64,000 bases of DNA from Yeosuana marina (GCF_011762485.1 NZ_JAAKGI010000003.1:434001-498000), one strand, 5' to 3'. Counted from the stretch's first letter, positions 53,550 to 62,841 are shown. Made by a program: numbers and translations. The notes: a model not told the origin generated them from the letters alone.

Positions 53550-54426
53550 AGGGATATTAGATCAAATTGGAAACACACCGCTTGTAGAAGCTTCACATTT
53601 AATTTCAAAAAAGGGCGTTAAACTTTTTTTGAAGTTAGAAGGGAATAATCCTGGCGGAAGTGTAAAAGATCGTGCCGCTTTTAATATGATTAATGAAGCC
53701 TTAAAGCGTGGTGATATTAAAAAAGGAGATTTTTTAGTAGAAGCGACCAGTGGAAACACAGGTATTGCCTTGGCCTTTATTGCTCAATTATTAGGCGTAA
53801 ACATGGTATTAACAATGCCGGAAAACTCCACGATAGAGCGCGTAAAAACAATGCGAGCTTATGGTGCTGAGGTTATTTTAACATCAGCAGACACAGGAAT
53901 TGAGGGCTCAAGAGATTTAGCCTTTCAGTTAAGAGACGAAAAAGGATATACTTTGCTAAATCAGTTTGAAAATGATGATAACTGGAAAGCGCATTATAAA
54001 ACAACAGGTCCAGAAATTTGGAGAGATACAAAGGGCAAAGTGACCCATTTTGTATCGGCTATGGGAACCACTGGAACCATAATGGGAGTTTCAACCTATT
54101 TAAAAGAGCAAAATAAAAATATCACTATTGTTGGAGCACAACCAGAAGATGGTGCTAAAATTCCGGGGATTAGAAAATGGTCGCCAGATTATGTGCCTAA
54201 ATTTTTTGACAGGTCGAAAGTTGATCAAGTTGTAGAGCTAAGTGAGGCTGATGCTAAAAGCACAACCCAAAGATTAGCTAAAGAAGAAGGCGTCTTTGCA
54301 GGCATGAGTAGTGGAGGGTCTGTGTATAGCGCTTTACAAATAGCTAAAACAATTAGTGAAGGCGTTATTGTTGCCATTATTTGCGACAGAGGAGACCGTT
54401 ATTTATCCTCGACTTTGTTTGAATAA
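53536..54426 (+). CDS. cysM: Cysteine synthase (O-acetylserine sulfhydrylase B type)
   Basis: PLP enzyme that makes cysteine from O-acetylserine and sulfide. The Schiff-base lysine is in EGNNPGGSVKDRAAFNMI (Lys44) and the substrate loop is VEATSGNTGIALAFIA. The 296-residue length is typical of CysM. It overlaps cysE and ends the assimilation block; GDRYLSSTLFE is the usual C-terminus. Confidence 0.95.
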   Translation: MESIKGILDQIGNTPLVEASHLISKKGVKLFLKLEGNNPGGSVKDRAAFNMINEALKRGDIKKGDFLVEATSGNTGIALAFIAQLLGVNMVLTMPENSTIERVKTMRAYGAEVILTSADTGIEGSRDLAFQLRDEKGYTLLNQFENDDNWKAHYKTTGPEIWRDTKGKVTHFVSAMGTTGTIMGVSTYLKEQNKNITIVGAQPEDGAKIPGIRKWSPDYVPKFFDRSKVDQVVELSEADAKSTTQRLAKEEGVFAGMSSGGSVYSALQIAKTISEGVIVAIICDRGDRYLSSTLFE

Positions 54427-54474
54427 ACAAAGTCGATTTTTAACAATTTAGTGTGAATAAAAGAATATTGTTAG

Positions 54475-54482
54475 TATTTTTG
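54475..54482 (+). promoter_or_regulatory. -7 element upstream of the metH riboswitch
   Basis: TATTTTTG matches TAnnTTTG and lies 26 bases before the SAM-I P1 stem, so the RNA would begin just in front of the riboswitch. The -33 box is not clear. Confidence 0.55.
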
Positions 54483-54508
54483 CTCACTAGTTCATAAACG
54501 TATTAATT

Positions 54509-54618
54509 GTTATCAAGAAAGGTAGAGGGACTAGACCCGTTGAAACCTTGGCAACCCTTTATCTTGTAAAGAAGGTGCTACGTTCTACTAATATTTATAT
54601 GAATATTAGACAGATAAC
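54509..54618 (+). ncRNA. SAM-I (S-box) riboswitch upstream of split metH
   Basis: P1 is GTTATC (54509-54514) with GATAAC (54613-54618). The core AAGAAAGGTAGAGGGACTAG, GACCC, TTGAAACCTTGGCAACCC and AAGGTGCTACGTTC follow the canonical order and closely match the metY copy at 38290. It should repress methionine synthase and its neighbours when SAM is high. After P1, GGAAAGTGTTTTTTACTTTTCTTG suggests a GAAAAGT-type platform; I do not resolve it fully. Confidence 0.93.
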
Positions 54619-54668
54619 GGAAAGTGTTTTTTACTTTTCTTGATGACATACAGATATAAATTATCAGA

Positions 54669-55673
54669 ATGTCAAACATTAAACAAGCTTTACAACAACG
54701 TATTTTAGTCCTCGATGGTGCTATGGGTACCATGCTTCAGCGTTATAAGTTTACCGAAGAAGATTATAGAGGTGAACGCTTTAAAGACTATCCCTCATCC
54801 TTGAAAGGTAACAACGATTTGTTGTCTATCACCCAACCCCAAGCAATTAAAGATACACATGCAAAATATTTTGAAGCTGGGGCAGATATTGTTGAAACCA
54901 ATACTTTCTCTGGGACTAGCATTGCCATGGCAGATTATAATATGCAAGATTTAGTGTACGAACTAAATTTCCAGTCGGCCAAAATAGCTAAAGAAGTAGC
55001 TGATGAATTCACCAAAAAGGAACCTCATAAACCACGTTTTGTAGCTGGTTCTATGGGGCCAACAAACCGCACAGCAAGTATGTCACCAGACGTAAATGAC
55101 CCTGGTTTTAGAGCCGTAACCTTTGATGAACTTCGTGTTGCTTATAAACAGCAAGCTGAAGCTTTAGTTGACGGAGGTGTTGATTTGTTATTGGTAGAAA
55201 CCGTGTTTGATACCTTGAATGCTAAAGCAGCCTTATTTGCTATTGAACAAGTCAAGGAAGAAAAGAATATAGATATTTCAATCATGTTAAGTGGAACCAT
55301 TACCGATGCTTCTGGGAGAACGTTGTCTGGACAAACAGCCGAGGCATTTTTAATTTCAGTATCTCATATTCCATTATTATCCGTCGGATTTAATTGTGCT
55401 TTGGGAGCTAATTTATTACAACCACATTTAGAAGCCATTGCTAATAAAACAGATTTTGCTATTTCGGCACATCCTAATGCAGGCTTGCCAAATGCCTTTG
55501 GTGAATATGATGAATCGCCAGAACAAATGGGGGAACAAATTGAAGAATATTTAAAAAAGAATTTAATAAATATTATTGGGGGTTGTTGCGGTACAACGCC
55601 AGAACATATTAAAGTTATTGCAAAAATAGCTGCAAAGTATAAACCACGAAAAGTTCTTGAAGAAATAGTTTAA
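54669..55673 (+). CDS. metH: Methionine synthase, homocysteine-binding module (split MetH N-terminal part)
   Basis: Zinc-dependent homocysteine methyltransferase domain. [17 protein letters not shown] begins it, and the zinc cysteines appear in [12 protein letters not shown] and in [14 protein letters not shown]. The 334-residue length equals the first domain of E. coli MetH alone. Its stop overlaps the start of the next gene by one base (TAATG), so the rest of the enzyme is translated at once. It should dock with the 891-residue partner to make methionine from homocysteine. Confidence 0.94.
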   Translation: MSNIKQALQQRILVLDGAMGTMLQRYKFTEEDYRGERFKDYPSSLKGNNDLLSITQPQAIKDTHAKYFEAGADIVETNTFSGTSIAMADYNMQDLVYELNFQSAKIAKEVADEFTKKEPHKPRFVAGSMGPTNRTASMSPDVNDPGFRAVTFDELRVAYKQQAEALVDGGVDLLLVETVFDTLNAKAALFAIEQVKEEKNIDISIMLSGTITDASGRTLSGQTAEAFLISVSHIPLLSVGFNCALGANLLQPHLEAIANKTDFAISAHPNAGLPNAFGEYDESPEQMGEQIEEYLKKNLINIIGGCCGTTPEHIKVIAKIAAKYKPRKVLEEIV

Positions 55674-58348
55674 TGAAAGTGAAACAAACAAAATACATGA
55701 AACTTTCTGGACTAGAACCTCTAGTTCTTAATGAAAACAGTAATTTCATAAACGTTGGTGAACGAACCAATGTAGCAGGGTCAAGAAAGTTTTTAAGACT
55801 TATAAAAGAAGAAAATTTTGATGAAGCCTTAGATATAGCGCGTCATCAAGTAGACGGCGGTGCTCAAATTATTGATGTTAATATGGACGACGGACTTATA
55901 GATGGCAAAGAATCTATGGTTCGTTTTCTAAATTTAATAGCTTCAGAACCCGATATTTCTCGAGTGCCAATTATGATTGATAGCTCTAAATGGGAAATCA
56001 TTGAAGCTGGTTTACAAGTAGTTCAAGGGAAATGTGTTGTAAATTCTATTTCTTTAAAGGAAGGTGAAGAGAAATTCATTTGGGAAGCGAAACAAATTAA
56101 ACGTTATGGTGCGGCAGTCATTGTGATGGCTTTTGATGAAGTGGGGCAAGCTGATAATTATGATAGAAGAATTGAAATAGCAAAACGTTCGTATGATATA
56201 TTGGTTAATAAAGTTGGTTTTCCATCTGAAGATATCATATTTGACTTAAATATTTTTCCTGTGGCAACAGGTATGGATGAACACCGCAGAAATGCGATTG
56301 ATTTTATTGAAGCAACGCGATGGGTTCGTCAAAATTTACCCAATGTAAGTGTTAGTGGAGGTGTGAGTAACGTATCGTTTTCGTTTAGAGGAAATGATGG
56401 TGTTCGTGAAGCCATGCACTCGGTGTTTTTATATCATGCTATTCAAGCGGGCATGAATATGGGTATTGTAAATCCGGCACTTTTAGAAGTTTATGACGAT
56501 ATTCCTAAAGATTTGTTAGAGCATGTTGAAGATGTTATTTTAGATAGACGAGATGATGCTACTGAGCGATTATTAGATTTTGCTGAAACCGTAAAAGGCT
56601 CAAAAGTTGAAAAAGGTGTCGATTTATCTTGGAGAGAAAATCCCGTGCAAGAGCGAATTACACATGCCTTAGTAAAAGGTATTGATGCGTTTATTATTGA
56701 AGATGTTGAAACGGCTCGATTAGAAGCGGAGAAACCTATCGATGTTATTGAAGGGCATTTAATGATTGGAATGAATGTGGTAGGTGATTTGTTTGGAGCA
56801 GGAAAAATGTTTTTACCTCAGGTTGTAAAGTCGGCTCGTGTTATGAAAAAAGCGGTTGGATATTTAAACCCGTTTATAGAAGCTGAAAAAACAGAAAAAC
56901 AAGAGCCAGTTGGAAAGATTTTAATGGCCACTGTAAAAGGTGATGTGCATGATATTGGTAAAAATATTGTGAGTGTCGTATTAGCATGTAATAATTACGA
57001 AATAGTCGATTTAGGGGTTATGGTACCGCCGGAAAAGATTATTGAAACGGCTATAAAGGAGCGTGTTGATGCTATTGGTTTGTCAGGTTTAATTACGCCG
57101 TCGTTAGATGAAATGGTGTATTTAGCAAAAGAAATGCAGCGTCAAAATTTTACGGTGCCTTTGTTAATTGGAGGTGCGACAACATCAAAAGCGCACACTG
57201 CCGTAAAAATTGATACACAGTATAAAAATGCGGTAGTTCATGTTAACGATGCATCGAGAGCTGTAACGGTTGTGGGTGATTTATTAAATAAAAAATCATC
57301 AGCTGAATATGTTGCTGCAATGAAGAAAGATTACGACGAATTTCGTGAGAAGTTTTTAAAGCGGGGTAAAGAGAAGTCGTATGTTTCTTTAAATGAAGCA
57401 CGTAAGCGAAAATATAAAATTAATTGGGAAACTTCTGAAATCATAAAACCAAAAGAACTAGGCGTTCAAATGTTGAAGCAATTAAGTTTAAAAGAACTAG
57501 AGCCTTTTATAGATTGGAGTCCGTTTTTTAGAAGTTGGGATTTACATGGAAAATACCCCGATATTTTAACGGATAAGGTTGTAGGTGAACAAGCAACACA
57601 ATTGTTTGATGATGCTCAAGGTATGCTTAAGGAAATTATTGCTAAGCAGTTGTTGAAGCCTAAAGCTGTCTTTGGCTTGTTTGAAGCAAACACCATTAAT
57701 GAAGATGATATTTCAGTTAAGAAAACCGGAAAAGAAGTTGCTGTTTTTAGAACGCTGCGTCAACAATTAAAGAAAAGAGATGGGATTCCAAATATCGCTT
57801 TGGCAGATTTTATTGCTCCTAAAGAATCTGGTAAAACCGATTATATGGGTGCGTTTTGTGTTGCTATTTTTGGGGCACAAGAATTGGCTGATAGTTACAG
57901 AGCAAAAGAAGATGATTATAACGCCATTATGGCACAAGCTCTTGCTGATCGTTTTGCAGAAGCGTTTGCCGAATATTTACACAAACAAATAAGAACTAAA
58001 CACTGGGGATATTCAGCAGATGAAGGTTTAACTAATGACGATTTAATAAAGGAGAGTTATAAAGGGATTAGACCAGCGCCCGGGTATCCGGCATGTCCTG
58101 ATCATTTGGAAAAGGAAACTATTTGGGAGTTATTGGAGGTTGAAAAAATAATTGGTGTGACCCTAACAGAGAGTTTAGCCATGTGGCCAGCCGCTGCTGT
58201 TTCGGGCTATTATTTTGCAAATCCGGAAGCTAAATATTTCGGATTGGGTAAAATTACAGATGATCAAGTAACTGATTATGCCGTGCGCAAAGGAATTTCT
58301 AAAGAGAAGGCAAGAAAGTGGTTGCATCCTGTGATTGCAGAACAATAA
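55673..58348 (+). CDS. metH: Methionine synthase, methylfolate/cobalamin/activation modules (split MetH C-terminal part)
   Basis: Residues about 15-310 form the pterin-binding barrel ([34 protein letters not shown]). About 330-560 are the cobalamin modules with the axial-ligand motif [18 protein letters not shown]. The C-terminal activation domain (about 570-891) holds the SAM-binding [12 protein letters not shown]. Methyl transfer runs from methyl-tetrahydrofolate to cobalamin to homocysteine bound on the partner protein. metF downstream supplies methyl-tetrahydrofolate. Confidence 0.95.
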   Translation: MKVKQTKYMKLSGLEPLVLNENSNFINVGERTNVAGSRKFLRLIKEENFDEALDIARHQVDGGAQIIDVNMDDGLIDGKESMVRFLNLIASEPDISRVPIMIDSSKWEIIEAGLQVVQGKCVVNSISLKEGEEKFIWEAKQIKRYGAAVIVMAFDEVGQADNYDRRIEIAKRSYDILVNKVGFPSEDIIFDLNIFPVATGMDEHRRNAIDFIEATRWVRQNLPNVSVSGGVSNVSFSFRGNDGVREAMHSVFLYHAIQAGMNMGIVNPALLEVYDDIPKDLLEHVEDVILDRRDDATERLLDFAETVKGSKVEKGVDLSWRENPVQERITHALVKGIDAFIIEDVETARLEAEKPIDVIEGHLMIGMNVVGDLFGAGKMFLPQVVKSARVMKKAVGYLNPFIEAEKTEKQEPVGKILMATVKGDVHDIGKNIVSVVLACNNYEIVDLGVMVPPEKIIETAIKERVDAIGLSGLITPSLDEMVYLAKEMQRQNFTVPLLIGGATTSKAHTAVKIDTQYKNAVVHVNDASRAVTVVGDLLNKKSSAEYVAAMKKDYDEFREKFLKRGKEKSYVSLNEARKRKYKINWETSEIIKPKELGVQMLKQLSLKELEPFIDWSPFFRSWDLHGKYPDILTDKVVGEQATQLFDDAQGMLKEIIAKQLLKPKAVFGLFEANTINEDDISVKKTGKEVAVFRTLRQQLKKRDGIPNIALADFIAPKESGKTDYMGAFCVAIFGAQELADSYRAKEDDYNAIMAQALADRFAEAFAEYLHKQIRTKHWGYSADEGLTNDDLIKESYKGIRPAPGYPACPDHLEKETIWELLEVEKIIGVTLTESLAMWPAAAVSGYYFANPEAKYFGLGKITDDQVTDYAVRKGISKEKARKWLHPVIAEQ

Positions 58349-58351
58349 AAT

Positions 58352-58420
58352 GCGTCATTGTAAACGGAGTGACTCTATTTCATAAAAGAAAACAGAGTAC
58401 TTCATTACGTTTTTAATGAC
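58352..58420. repeat. Degenerate intergenic palindromic repeat after metH
   Basis: Arms GTCATT (58353-58358) and AATGAC (58415-58420), plus inner ACTCT/AGAGT, form a hairpin. Its start resembles the CGTCATTGCGAA units at 27932 and 29995, and TACTTCATTACG resembles their right part. Confidence 0.5.
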
Positions 58421-58435
58421 AATAATATAACATAT

Positions 58436-58675
58436 ATGAAGTCCGAATTTATTGAATTAACATTAGGTAGTTACGTTATTTCTCACGGTTACAATAGTAA
58501 AAATAAGGAAATGATGGAGCCTATTCCTTCAGATCAATTCTCGAAAAAAATTATTCCTATATCGAGAATTAAATCGGTGAGTGAGAAATATATTTTAACT
58601 GATTATGTGGATGGACGATGGATTTATTGGGAGTATGAAGAAGACTATAACGATGTTAAAAAAGTATTGCTTTAA
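58436..58675 (+). CDS. Small hypothetical protein, 79 residues
   Basis: I do not recognise it. It begins MKSEFIELTLGSYVISHGYN and looks like a compact beta-rich cytoplasmic protein with a late aromatic/acidic stretch (DGRWIYWEYEEDYNDVKK). It has no signal or membrane segment. It sits between metH and metF on the same strand, bordered by repeats on both sides, so co-transcription is possible but no function follows from that. Confidence 0.6.
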   Translation: MKSEFIELTLGSYVISHGYNSKNKEMMEPIPSDQFSKKIIPISRIKSVSEKYILTDYVDGRWIYWEYEEDYNDVKKVLL

Positions 58676-58678
58676 TTT

Positions 58679-58761
58679 GCGTTAGCGATTGCAGTGGAAA
58701 GCCCGCAGCGAGGTACGAGCGAGGACTTGGAACGAAAAGCGCGACCCTTGTGGTAACGCCC
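58679..58761. repeat. GC-richer intergenic repeat (GCGTTAGCGATT...GGTAACGCCC type)
   Basis: The stretch contains GCGTTAGCGATTGCAG, GCCCGCAGCGAGGTACGAGC, GAGGACTTGG and GCGCGACCCTTGTGGTAACG in series. It is clearly GC-richer than its surroundings and its ends are partly complementary (GCGTTA/TAACGC). I recognise it as a type of dispersed flavobacterial intergenic element. Confidence 0.65.
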
Positions 58762-58791
58762 AAAAAATAAAAAATAGATAATATTGATGAG

Positions 58792-58811
58792 ATTCCCGCC
58801 TTTGCGAGAAT
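58792..58811. repeat. Short palindromic repeat (ATTCCCGCCTTTGCGAGAAT)
   Basis: ATTCCCGC and GCGAGAAT pair with one G-T around CTTT (C and three T), close to the widespread ATTCCCGCCTTCGCGGGAAT repeat. It ends 14 bases before the chosen metF start, so it would form a hairpin in the metF leader. Confidence 0.55.
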
Positions 58812-58825
58812 GCCAAAAAGAACTG

Positions 58826-59782
58826 ATGAAAGTAACAGACCATATAAAACAAGCCAACGGAAAAACATTATTTTCTTTTGAGGTAATTCCGCCTCAAAAA
58901 GGGAAAAACATTCAAGATTTATACAATAATATAGATCCGTTAATGGAGTTTAATCCACCCTTTATTGACGTTACAACTTCCAGAGAAGAATATGTGTATA
59001 TTGATAAAGGAAATGGACTTTTAGATAAACGTATTACGCGGATGCGACCAGGAACGGTTGGTATTTGTGCATCTATTATGCATAAGTATGGTGTGGATGC
59101 TATTCCTCATATTCTGTGTGGAGGTTTTACAAAAGAGGAAACCGAGTATGTGTTGGTAGATTGTCATTATTTAGGATTGGATAATGTGATGGCGCTTCGT
59201 GGTGATGCTATGAAAGATGAACCGTATTTTAAACCTGTTGCTGGTGGTAATGCATTTGCTAGCGAATTAGTGAAGCAAATAGTGAATTTAAATCAAGGAA
59301 AATATTTGCATGATGATGTGTTGGTAGAACATAATTCTAATTTTTGTATTGGCGTGGCGGGATATCCTGAAAAACATATGGAAGCACCGTCTTTAGTAAC
59401 CGATTTAAAACGATTAAAAGAAAAGGTAGATGCTGGAGCAGATTATGTAGTAACACAAATGTTTTTTGACAATACTAAGTATTTTGAGTTCGTTGAAAAA
59501 GCAAAAGCTATAGGAATTAATGTCCCCATTATACCAGGAATAAAACCCATTGCAGTAAAGCGTCATTTACAAATATTGCCTCAGGTTTTTAAAATAGACT
59601 TGCCGCAAGACCTTATTGATGCCGTTGAAGCATGCAAAGATAATGCAGCCGTTAGGCAAGCAGGAATAGAGTTTGCTATTCAACAATCTAAAGAGTTAAA
59701 AGCAGCAGGAGTACCAGTTTTACATTACTACTCCATGGGTAAAAGTGATAATATTAAAGCCATTGCGTCGCAGTTGTTTTAA
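58826..59782 (+). CDS. metF: Methylenetetrahydrofolate reductase
   Basis: FAD enzyme reducing methylene- to methyl-tetrahydrofolate for MetH. TLFSFEVIPPQKGKNIQDLY at the N-terminus, FIDVTTSREE, NVMALRGDAM and DAGADYVVTQMFFDN are family blocks. At 318 residues it has the bacterial length. I chose the ATG at 58826; the longer ORF from 58784 starts inside a palindromic repeat and adds 14 residues that do not resemble MetF. Confidence 0.95.
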   Translation: MKVTDHIKQANGKTLFSFEVIPPQKGKNIQDLYNNIDPLMEFNPPFIDVTTSREEYVYIDKGNGLLDKRITRMRPGTVGICASIMHKYGVDAIPHILCGGFTKEETEYVLVDCHYLGLDNVMALRGDAMKDEPYFKPVAGGNAFASELVKQIVNLNQGKYLHDDVLVEHNSNFCIGVAGYPEKHMEAPSLVTDLKRLKEKVDAGADYVVTQMFFDNTKYFEFVEKAKAIGINVPIIPGIKPIAVKRHLQILPQVFKIDLPQDLIDAVEACKDNAAVRQAGIEFAIQQSKELKAAGVPVLHYYSMGKSDNIKAIASQLF

Positions 59783-59791
59783 ATTATCTCT

Positions 59792-59799
59792 TACATTTG
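59792..59799 (+). promoter_or_regulatory. -7 element upstream of the PagL-like gene
   Basis: TACATTTG matches TAnnTTTG and is 19 bases before the ATG. A TTG at 59774-59776 is 15 bases upstream, slightly close for a -33 box. Confidence 0.5.
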
Positions 59800-59818
59800 C
59801 CAACAAGTAAAATTATTA

Positions 59819-60919
59819 ATGAAATATCTTATAACCTACACTTTTTTACTAGTTTCCTTCTGCGTTTTTTCACAAGAAAACCAATACACATCCTATATAG
59901 ATGTTAACTATTTTAAAGGAAATATTGCGCTTCATAATAACGATATTCTCCATTTAATTAAAGGACATCCTGAAGGTGTTATTTTAAGTTATAATAAAAA
60001 AACGTTTGGAAAAAAGGCTTGGGAACAACGCTACAATTATCCAGACTATGGATTTTCCTTTATCTATCAGAATTTAAAAAATGATGTTTTAGGAAATAAT
60101 TATTCTGTTTATGCCCATTATAATTTTTACTTTTTAAAACGAAACTTGATGTTTCGTATTGGTCAGGGATTAGCGTTAACAACCAATCCATACGATAAGG
60201 AAACTAATTACCGAAACAATGCTTTTGGGTCTAAAATAATGAGTAGTACGTACTTGATGTTCAATTATAAAAAGGAACGTATTTTCGACCAGTTTGGGGT
60301 GCAAGCGGGATTTTCTATGGTTCATTATTCCAATGCTAATGTTAAAGCCCCGAATACAAGTATCAATTCCATTACTTTTAATATTGGTGTAAACTATAAT
60401 TTAGATGTTGAAGATCCTGAATATATTATAGCAGAAAGTGATGAAATCCATAAGAGATTCACCGAGCCTATTAAATATAATTTTGTTTTTAGGAGTGGTG
60501 TTAATGAGAGTGATGTAGTGGGTAGCGGTCAGTTTCCATTTTACATTGTTTCGGCTTATGCAGATAAGCGTATCAATCAAAAAAGCGCTTTACAGTTTGG
60601 AACTGATGTATTTTTCTCTAATTTTTTAAAAGAATATATTTATTATAGGTCTGTTGCTTTTCCAGAAGAACCAACCACAGGTAATGAAGATTATAAACGT
60701 GTTGGATTATTTGTTGGACATGAATTGTTTGTAAATAGAATCTCATTAGTAACGCAATTAGGCTATTATGTGTATTACCCATTTGATTTTGAAGGCAGAA
60801 CCTATATTAGAGTGGGATTAAAACGCTATTTTGGAAACAAGTGGTTTGGAGGGTTAACCTTAAAAGCACATGCTGCCAAAGCAGAGGCTGTTGAATTTGG
60901 AATTGGTGTAAGATTATGA
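59819..60919 (+). CDS. Acyloxyacyl hydrolase / PagL-like outer-membrane protein
   Basis: A signal peptide (about residues 1-19, ending CVFSQ) is followed by alternating beta strands typical of an outer-membrane barrel. VHYSNAN (His169, Ser171) matches the catalytic His-x-Ser of PagL-type lipid A 3-O-deacylases. At 366 residues it is longer than PagL itself (about 150), as is usual for Bacteroidota members. It probably trims lipid A, but this is by family resemblance. It overlaps the next gene by four bases. Confidence 0.75.
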   Translation: MKYLITYTFLLVSFCVFSQENQYTSYIDVNYFKGNIALHNNDILHLIKGHPEGVILSYNKKTFGKKAWEQRYNYPDYGFSFIYQNLKNDVLGNNYSVYAHYNFYFLKRNLMFRIGQGLALTTNPYDKETNYRNNAFGSKIMSSTYLMFNYKKERIFDQFGVQAGFSMVHYSNANVKAPNTSINSITFNIGVNYNLDVEDPEYIIAESDEIHKRFTEPIKYNFVFRSGVNESDVVGSGQFPFYIVSAYADKRINQKSALQFGTDVFFSNFLKEYIYYRSVAFPEEPTTGNEDYKRVGLFVGHELFVNRISLVTQLGYYVYYPFDFEGRTYIRVGLKRYFGNKWFGGLTLKAHAAKAEAVEFGIGVRL

Positions 60920-61665
60920 GAAAATTAATTTACGTAGCATTTATAGTTTTATTGGTTTCCTGTAACAGTGAAAATGCAGGGGATTGTTTTCAAACAACAG
61001 GACCAATTATTCAAGAAGAAATTACACTGAGTACCTTCGATAAAATATTAGTCAATCGTGATGTTGAATTAATTATAAAAGAAGGCGCAGAGCAAAAAGT
61101 GGTTATTGAAACAGGAAAAAATTTGTTAAATGATGTTGAAGCTGTTGTTACTGACGGAAAATTAATTTTAAGTGATAATAACAGCTGTAACTATGTACGT
61201 GATTACGGAACTGCCAAAGTATATGTAACCTCACCAAATATTACAGAAATACGAAGTTCTACCCAATACGATATCAGTTCAGATGGTGTTTTAACCTATC
61301 CAAGTTTAACCATTTTGTCTGAAGATTATAATGCGCCAGGTAGTTTTTCCGTCGGAAATTTTAGATTACAGATTAATAATACAAGTTTTAGTGTTGTGTT
61401 TAATAACTTATCAAATTGTTATATCTCAGGAACCACTAATAATTTGAATATTACCTTCGCTTCTGGTGATTCTAGGTTTGAAGGCAGAAACCTGATAGCT
61501 CAAAAAGTAACTATATGGAACCGCAGTTCAAACGATATGTTTGTTAACCCTATTCAAGAAATTAAAGGAAAAATATCAGGAACTGGAGATGTTATTTGTG
61601 TGAATCATCCGCCTATTGTTAATGTGGAAGAGCAATATCAAGGTCGTCTTATTTTTGAGAATTAA
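60916..61665 (+). CDS. GIN-domain (DUF2807) lipoprotein
   Basis: Lipobox LLVSC (Cys at about 16), then a beta-helix-like head-GIN domain with LSTFDKILVNRDVELIIKEG and IETGKNLLNDVEAVVTDGKL. These domains occur in many Bacteroidota surface proteins of unknown function. The ATGA overlap with the PagL-like gene suggests co-expression. It is convergent with gldA and overlaps it by four bases at the stop codons. Confidence 0.85.
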   Translation: MRKLIYVAFIVLLVSCNSENAGDCFQTTGPIIQEEITLSTFDKILVNRDVELIIKEGAEQKVVIETGKNLLNDVEAVVTDGKLILSDNNSCNYVRDYGTAKVYVTSPNITEIRSSTQYDISSDGVLTYPSLTILSEDYNAPGSFSVGNFRLQINNTSFSVVFNNLSNCYISGTTNNLNITFASGDSRFEGRNLIAQKVTIWNRSSNDMFVNPIQEIKGKISGTGDVICVNHPPIVNVEEQYQGRLIFEN

Positions 61666-62558
61666 TTACTAGTCAACTCCCTAAATAAACTTTCCAAACT
61701 GGCGTTTTTCTGATTTAATTGTAGAATCTTAAGCTGATTATCATGTGTAAAATCAAATACATGCGAGCGCATATCTTCAGATGTTTCAAAGGTGATTTCA
61801 TAAACAAAACCGTGGGTGTTTATCACGCTTTTAACTTTAGGTAAATTCTTTAAAAAAGCTTCTTCAACACGATAATCAAACTCAACAATAACAGTTTGTT
61901 CTTTGTTGTCTCGCAATTCTTGTAGTTTTTTATCGGCAACAATTTCACCTTTATTGATAATAATCACACGGTCGCACATCGCTTCCACTTCTTGCATAAT
62001 GTGTGTAGATAAAAACACGGTTTTTGTTTGCCCAATCGATTTAATTAAATGTCTAATATCAACCAATTGATTGGGGTCTAAACCTGTTGTGGGCTCATCA
62101 AGAATTAAAACTTCGGGGTTGTGCAATAAGGCGCAAGCCAAACCAACGCGCTGGCGATACCCTTTTGATAGTTGTTCAATTTTTTTATGTGATTCTATCG
62201 TTAACCCTGTAAGTTCAATAACTTCTTGAATACGTTCTTTTGATACCTTGTAAACCTGTGCGTTAAATGCTAAATATTCTTTAACATACATATCTAAATA
62301 CAACGGATTATTTTCCGGTAAATAACCAACACTTTTCTGAACGTTTTTTTGGTCTTGGTCAACATCAAAGGTATTCACTTTAATATGTCCCTCAGAAGCA
62401 TTAATATACGTCGTTAAAATTTTCATCATCGTTGACTTTCCTGCGCCATTCGGACCTAAAAAACCAACAATTTCAGGTTTTCCAACTTTGAAAGATATAT
62501 TGTTTAATGCTTTTTGTGTTCCGTACAGTTTCGAAACACCAGAAACCTCTATAGACAT
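61662..62558 (-). CDS. gldA: ABC transporter ATP-binding protein, gliding-associated GldA type
   Basis: ATPase of an ABC exporter tied to gliding in flavobacteria. Walker A GPNGAGKSTMMKIL (about residues 35-48), signature LSKGYRQRVGLACALL, Walker B VLILDEPTTGLDPNQ, and switch His in FLSTHIMQEVEAM. The 298-residue length and the C-terminal DUF4162-like tail agree. The membrane partners GldF and GldG are not in the window, so the gliding name rests on similarity; another ABC-2-type exporter ATPase is possible. Confidence 0.82.
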   Translation of the reverse strand: MSIEVSGVSKLYGTQKALNNISFKVGKPEIVGFLGPNGAGKSTMMKILTTYINASEGHIKVNTFDVDQDQKNVQKSVGYLPENNPLYLDMYVKEYLAFNAQVYKVSKERIQEVIELTGLTIESHKKIEQLSKGYRQRVGLACALLHNPEVLILDEPTTGLDPNQLVDIRHLIKSIGQTKTVFLSTHIMQEVEAMCDRVIIINKGEIVADKKLQELRDNKEQTVIVEFDYRVEEAFLKNLPKVKSVINTHGFVYEITFETSEDMRSHVFDFTHDNQLKILQLNQKNASLESLFRELTSN

Positions 62559-62575
62559 AATTAAAATTCTTTGTT

Positions 62576-62583
62576 CAAAAATA
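62576..62583 (-). promoter_or_regulatory. -7 element of gldA
   Basis: On the minus strand TATTTTTG matches TAnnTTTG, 17 bases before the gldA ATG. No clear -33 box is seen. Confidence 0.5.
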
Positions 62584-62664
62584 GCGATTATATAATTTAT
62601 TTGAAGCTTTGCCTTAAAATCTTTAAAACTTTTAAATTAATTGTAAAAAACTTGTTATACAATT

Positions 62665-62693
62665 TTGATTTGTTGAAATATTATTTACTTTAG
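62665..62693 (+). promoter_or_regulatory. Promoter of the pheA operon
   Basis: TTG at 62665-62667, an 18-base spacer, and TACTTTAG at 62686-62693 (one step from TAnnTTTG) give a good Bacteroidota promoter. Transcription would begin about 62699, only about five bases before the leader ATG. Confidence 0.6.
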
Positions 62694-62703
62694 CCCCACG
62701 ATT

Positions 62704-62787
62704 ATGAAAACAACAGTAGGTTACACATATTTTAGCAACTTTTTTTATTTCTTTTTTAGCAAAGGAATCGAGGCGTTGTATGTGTAA
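62704..62787 (+). CDS. Phe/Tyr-rich leader peptide of the pheA operon (27 codons)
   Basis: The ORF starts MKTTVGYTYF, continues SNFFYFFFSKG and ends IEALYV then TAA. It has six Phe and four Tyr codons, nine of them within 12 consecutive residues (YTYFSNFFYFFF). The Phe/Tyr run ends 10 codons before the stop, and the antiterminator arm lies in codons 22-24. A ribosome stalled on the Phe codons would leave that arm free; one that reaches the stop would cover it. This is the arrangement of ribosome-mediated attenuation in response to Phe- and Tyr-tRNA charging. The start is a clear ATG after CCCCACGATT. Confidence 0.88.
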   Translation: MKTTVGYTYFSNFFYFFFSKGIEALYV

Positions 62788-62841
62788 TTTATAAAAGATA
62801 AATTTGAATATAAGTCTCGATGGAAATCGGGACTTTTTTTT
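62767..62841 (+). promoter_or_regulatory. pheA attenuator: antiterminator pairing and intrinsic terminator
   Basis: Terminator: AAGTCTCGAT (62812-62821) pairs over ten bases (one G-T) with ATCGGGACTT (62826-62835) around a GGAA loop, and a T-run spans 62834-62841. Antiterminator: ATCGAGGC (62767-62774), inside the leader-peptide ORF, pairs over eight bases (one G-T) with GTCTCGAT (62814-62821), the same left arm that the terminator needs. The two folds exclude each other. pheA starts five bases after the T-run. Confidence 0.87.

Noticed and set aside
58784..58825. Extended metF start at 58784
   Set aside because: The extra codons lie in a palindromic repeat and do not resemble the MetF N-terminus.
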